From the NCBI GenBank assembly GCA_937881505.1, contig CALGEM010000038.1, forward strand, positions 1-17,070: a stretch of 17,070 nucleotides of DNA, written 5' to 3'. The first letter of the stretch is position 1. Each line of letters opens with the position of its first letter. Origin of the DNA: an uncultured euryarchaeote. Lineage in GTDB: Archaea; Thermoplasmatota; Poseidoniia; Poseidoniales; Poseidoniaceae. The position numbers and the translations under genes are program-made. The notes beneath the pieces were generated by a model that saw only the letters and a program-made list of their open reading frames with translations, ran no database searches and was not told the origin of the DNA. Below are positions 14,227 through 17,070 of this stretch, one piece after another.

Positions 14227-16563
14227 ATGAAATCTTCCGCAGACCATAAAGGCGCAACGGACCGCTCGTGGTCAATGAGTCTGCTCGCTATCGGTTTAGG
14301 TGCCCTTTCCGTGGGGGTTGTTGGAGGCCTGGGTTATTGGATGGTGCAGGCCAATAACAAGATGATTCGGCTGCTCGACATGCAAACATTGTTGCGGGAA
14401 TCGCAAGCTACACACTTCCACCACCTTAACATCGCCACCGAAGGCGTGCTTTCTGACCTCAACACCCTTCAAACCACCCTCAACGCCCTGCGTGCTACGC
14501 ACCCCGACATTGACGCCTCCATGGCCGTACACCAGTTCCTACTGGCCTACGAAACGGAATCTTCACCTGCCATCGATATCCAACAAGCCTGTGAAGTCCT
14601 CCGATCGGTGGTTCAACATCAACCGATTGAAGGCGGCGTTTCGGACCATCTTTCCGTCAATCACGCAAGCCTGCTTCGCCGTTTGTTGACCGTTTTCGAA
14701 CATCATCAACTGACCGTTTCAGCGTTGCACATGGACGGCGATACCGCGCATCGATTGGGTTTGGCTGCGTGCCATCTCCAGCGATACGACTGGGCAGAAG
14801 GTGCGCTTGGTGTGGCTTACCAACTCTCGCCAGGTCATGCAAGCGTGCTCGAGGGTTTGGAACACATCGCCCGTCTTCGCGGCGACGATGCCTTGTATCG
14901 GCATTGGCTTGAAGCACGGATGAAACTCACACCAGACGACCCCGACCTCCTCCGCTCCCACGCACACCTCCTTGCATCCATGGGCGATGAAGAAGCAGAA
15001 CATGCAGTTCGTCGCCTTGAAGCGCTGGGTGTTGACACCGCAGCCGACCGCTCCCTTCTCTCCGGGCTGCGAGCACGTGCTGGAGCAAGAACCGAAGCCA
15101 TCGAAGCCATCCTGCAAGCCTTGGAAGAGGATCCGAGCCGGTCGGCCGATTGGCTTCACTACGCCCAGTTGTTGGAGGATGAAGGCGAGCGAGAATTGGC
15201 GCTTGAAGCCAACGAACGTTGCCTGACCCTCGACCGACAGAACGGTGAAGCGTGGGCTCTCAAAGCCCGTCTTCTCGCCAATAAACAAGGCCATGCCCGA
15301 GACGCCCTGAAAGCCGCCACCCACGCCGTGGCCTTGGAGGCCGGTGGCGTGGACACCATCTTCCTCAAATCGGAATTACTCGAACTTGAAGGGTCCATGG
15401 TCGCTGCCGAAGAAACCTTACTCAAAGCGCTTGAGTCTCAACCGTACAACGGTGAATTACGTGCTCGAATTGCAGGCCGGTACCTGCTCCAGCACCGAAT
15501 TGATGTCGCTTCCGATTTGCTTTCAGCCACACCTGACGGCATTGACCACGCCTTGTTACACACCGTAGAAGGCCGCTTGCACCTTGCACATGCCGACCGC
15601 TTGCGGGACGGGACGGGCTTGACCGATGAGAATTTGCTGGAAGCAGCGCTGGGCGCGTTCAACGGAGCTTTGTCCCTCAACCGAGAACTGGGCGTTGCCT
15701 GGCTTGGTTTGGCCCGAACCCAACGCATGCTCGGAGATACGGCCACAGCCAGCGAATCCCTTGACCGTGCTGAACGGTTGAGTCCGGAAAAGGACCCCTC
15801 CATCGCCTGCGAGGCGGCTTTACTCGCTCTTGACAACGGCGACCTCCAAGCCGCCCTCCTCCATGTGGATGCAGCGGAAGTTCATGGCCAAAAGGCCACC
15901 ACCGCTTACATCAGAGGCAACATTGCCGCCGTCAAAGGCCAACTCAAGCAGGCCTTGTATCACTACAGCGACTGCTTGACGCTGGACGCGGGGCACATTC
16001 GTGCGCGACTCAACCGCTCTTCGGTTTACATGGGTCTGAATGAAGCACGAAAGGCGTTGGACGATGCTGAAGCCCTGCTTGACCTCGCTCCTCAATTGGC
16101 GGTGGCCCGTGTTCGCAAGGCCGATGCTCACATGCATCTCGCAGAATGGGAAGCCGCTTCGAAGGAATTCAAGCATGTGCTCGAAAACGCTCCTCATCAC
16201 ACCCATGCGCTGACGCAATTGGCGGCGTGCTACATGAGCATGGACCGGGCAGAACGTGCAGAAGCCCCGCTCAACGAGGCTCTCCGCCAATCCCCAGACC
16301 ATGCCCCCGCATGGCATCAGCGCGGTTTGTACTACATGCACTTCAACAAAATTGACAACGCCCTTTCAGACTTTGAGGCGGCGGTCCGGTGCGACGGCCA
16401 TCATCTCGACGCACGCCTTCAAATCGCTGCCCATCATCACGGACTTGGCAATATGGACGAAGCTGAAACGGCTTGGAAGGCCATTTTGAGTATTGACCCC
16501 GACCACCAATTGGCCAAAACTCGGCTGAGTGAGTGCGAGAAAAACTTGATGAAAAGCGCGTGA
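14227..16563 (+). CDS. Membrane-anchored TPR repeat protein
   Basis: From this ATG the product has 778 residues. A short N-terminus is followed by one membrane helix at about 18-40 (SLLAIGLGALSVGVVGGLGY onward). A helical stalk (about 41-105) comes next, then an array of roughly 15 or more TPR-like helix pairs. Examples are DWLHYAQLLEDEGERELALE, AWLGLARTQRMLGDTATASE and AWHQRGLYYMHFNKIDNALS, with the family's small residues at the packing positions and Pro at repeat ends. TPR arrays bind peptide partners; the anchor puts this one at the membrane, probably with the repeats on the outside or inside face undetermined. The frame is open to a TTG at 14170 that would add 19 residues. I prefer 14227 because the anchor then sits at the usual distance, but neither start has a good ribosome-binding site. 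It ends 51 bases before the next gene. Confidence 0.9.
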   Translation: MKSSADHKGATDRSWSMSLLAIGLGALSVGVVGGLGYWMVQANNKMIRLLDMQTLLRESQATHFHHLNIATEGVLSDLNTLQTTLNALRATHPDIDASMAVHQFLLAYETESSPAIDIQQACEVLRSVVQHQPIEGGVSDHLSVNHASLLRRLLTVFEHHQLTVSALHMDGDTAHRLGLAACHLQRYDWAEGALGVAYQLSPGHASVLEGLEHIARLRGDDALYRHWLEARMKLTPDDPDLLRSHAHLLASMGDEEAEHAVRRLEALGVDTAADRSLLSGLRARAGARTEAIEAILQALEEDPSRSADWLHYAQLLEDEGERELALEANERCLTLDRQNGEAWALKARLLANKQGHARDALKAATHAVALEAGGVDTIFLKSELLELEGSMVAAEETLLKALESQPYNGELRARIAGRYLLQHRIDVASDLLSATPDGIDHALLHTVEGRLHLAHADRLRDGTGLTDENLLEAALGAFNGALSLNRELGVAWLGLARTQRMLGDTATASESLDRAERLSPEKDPSIACEAALLALDNGDLQAALLHVDAAEVHGQKATTAYIRGNIAAVKGQLKQALYHYSDCLTLDAGHIRARLNRSSVYMGLNEARKALDDAEALLDLAPQLAVARVRKADAHMHLAEWEAASKEFKHVLENAPHHTHALTQLAACYMSMDRAERAEAPLNEALRQSPDHAPAWHQRGLYYMHFNKIDNALSDFEAAVRCDGHHLDARLQIAAHHHGLGNMDEAETAWKAILSIDPDHQLAKTRLSECEKNLMKSA

Positions 16564-16568
16564 ACACC

Positions 16569-16590
16569 TCAACCCGAAGGGGGGAGTTGA
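16569..16590 (+). other. Hairpin after the TPR gene
   Basis: TCAACCC and GGAGTTGA can pair as a 7-bp stem with one bulged A, around a purine-rich loop, starting six bases after the TPR gene's stop. It could slow or end transcription, but the following bases are not T-rich, so it is only a weak terminator candidate. Confidence 0.3.
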
Positions 16591-16626
16591 ATCACTGAAA
16601 TCAAAGAGTTGAATTTGACTGAAATT
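16584..16626 (+). repeat. Imperfect 20-base direct repeat at a gene start
   Basis: GAGTTGAATCACTGAAATC at 16584-16602 is followed by GAGTTGAATTTGACTGAAAT at 16606-16625, the same sequence with a two-base insertion, 22 bases apart. The second copy overlaps the likely start of the last gene. Confidence 0.6.
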
Positions 16627-17070
16627 CTGACCGCCCTCCAGGATTTTATGACCCAAGACGGGGCCATTTCCGCTGAACAGCGAGAATTCTACAGGATTTT
16701 TTCTCAACACCTTCGTGAACACGACGGCGTCTTTACGGTTGAGGACATTGAACGTCTCTTGATGGAGGGAAAGAAGGAAGTCCCCAACCTCATCGATGAA
16801 GAATTTTTCAAGATGGGCGAAGCGATCTTGAATCGGTACCGAAACAAGAACGAAGAAGCCATCAACGAACGAATTCGCCGTCTTGCTGAAGAAGAAGCAC
16901 GGAAGCGTGCAATCGCTGAAGAGGAACGACGAAAGCGTGAGGAAGAGGAACGCCTTGCCGAGGAAGCACGTTTAGCTGAAGAGGCCCGACTTGCAGAAGA
17001 AGCCCGTTTGGCCGAAGAGGCTCGTCTGGCTGAAGAAGCACGCCTTGCAGAGAAAGCCCGTCTTGCAGAG
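16615..17070 (+). CDS. Helical domain plus LAEEAR repeat protein (3' truncated)
   Basis: The frame is open from a stop at 16588 to the window end. No ATG precedes 16648; I chose TTG at 16615 because it keeps the first helix (TEILTALQDFMTQDGAISAEQ begins the domain) and has a minimal GAG six bases upstream. TTG 16609 and ATG 16648 are alternatives. The N-terminal 80 residues are helical and contain LQDFMTQDGAISAEQREFYR, which resembles the helix-DG-turn-S/TxxE-helix pattern of the TerB-like protein at 8225-8713. After residue 90 the sequence becomes Glu/Arg/Ala-rich, ending in LAEEAR hexapeptide repeats likely to form a long single alpha helix or coiled coil. It follows the TPR gene on the same strand and may be in its operon. 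Function unknown; a spacer or scaffold protein is plausible. Confidence 0.8.
   Translation, partial: MTEILTALQDFMTQDGAISAEQREFYRIFSQHLREHDGVFTVEDIERLLMEGKKEVPNLIDEEFFKMGEAILNRYRNKNEEAINERIRRLAEEEARKRAIAEEERRKREEEERLAEEARLAEEARLAEEARLAEEARLAEEARLAEKARLAE
16954..17070 (+). repeat. 18-base tandem repeats encoding LAEEAR
   Basis: Six full 18-base units encode LAEEAR five times and LAEKAR once, and a partial unit (LAE) reaches the window edge, so the array continues beyond it. Units differ at third codon positions (for example CTT, TTA, TTG and CTG for Leu) while the peptide stays constant, which points to selection on the protein rather than recent duplication. Confidence 0.9.

Noticed and set aside
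16954..17070. CRISPR-like array from the 18-base repeats
   Set aside because: Units are contiguous with no spacers, in frame, and vary at synonymous positions, so they are coding repeats.

Overview
The window looks like an archaeal chromosome segment. It holds an archaeal-type DnaG primase (TOPRIM protein) and a group II chaperonin of the thermosome/TCP-1 family, next to bacterial-type purine genes (purH, purN), a mobA-like gene and several large proteins I do not recognise. Tight gene packing, frequent non-ATG starts and very acidic or low-complexity tails would fit a planktonic Thermoplasmatota lineage such as Marine Group II (Poseidoniales). That assignment is inference from gene content and style; no rRNA is present to settle it. 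No insertion sequence, CRISPR array, tRNA or rRNA was seen, so this reads as core chromosome rather than a mobile island.

Layout, left to right. 1-139 is the poly-Asp/Glu tail of a gene that starts before the window. It is followed by a 692-residue orphan protein with a Lys/Ala tail, then a divergent chaperonin that appears to have lost the ATP-hydrolysis Asp, then purH, all on +. A small DUF454 membrane protein (-) converges on purH and diverges from purN (+). purN converges on and overlaps mobA (-), the last gene of a compact four-gene minus-strand unit: TerB-like protein, 206-aa helical protein, 95-aa helical protein, mobA. Across an unusually hairpin-rich 218-base spacer lies dnaG (+), then a 382-aa membrane protein with an acidic N-terminus and a Pro-rich C-terminus. 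Its stop codon abuts the stop of a 901-aa coiled-coil/repeat protein on -. That gene diverges from a membrane-anchored TPR protein (+). The window ends inside a gene coding for a small TerB-like helical domain followed by LAEEAR hexapeptide repeats.

How the genes fit together. PurN and PurH supply the two formyl-transfer steps and the final cyclisation of purine synthesis. DnaG in archaea works with the RNA exosome. The chaperonin is a protein-folding relative. The large acidic, coiled-coil, TPR and LAEEAR proteins are probably structural or scaffolding parts, but no pathway can be assigned to them from sequence alone. The best candidates for something undescribed are the ATPase-site-altered chaperonin beside the 692-aa orphan, the structured dnaG leader, and the set of large scaffold-like proteins on the right side.
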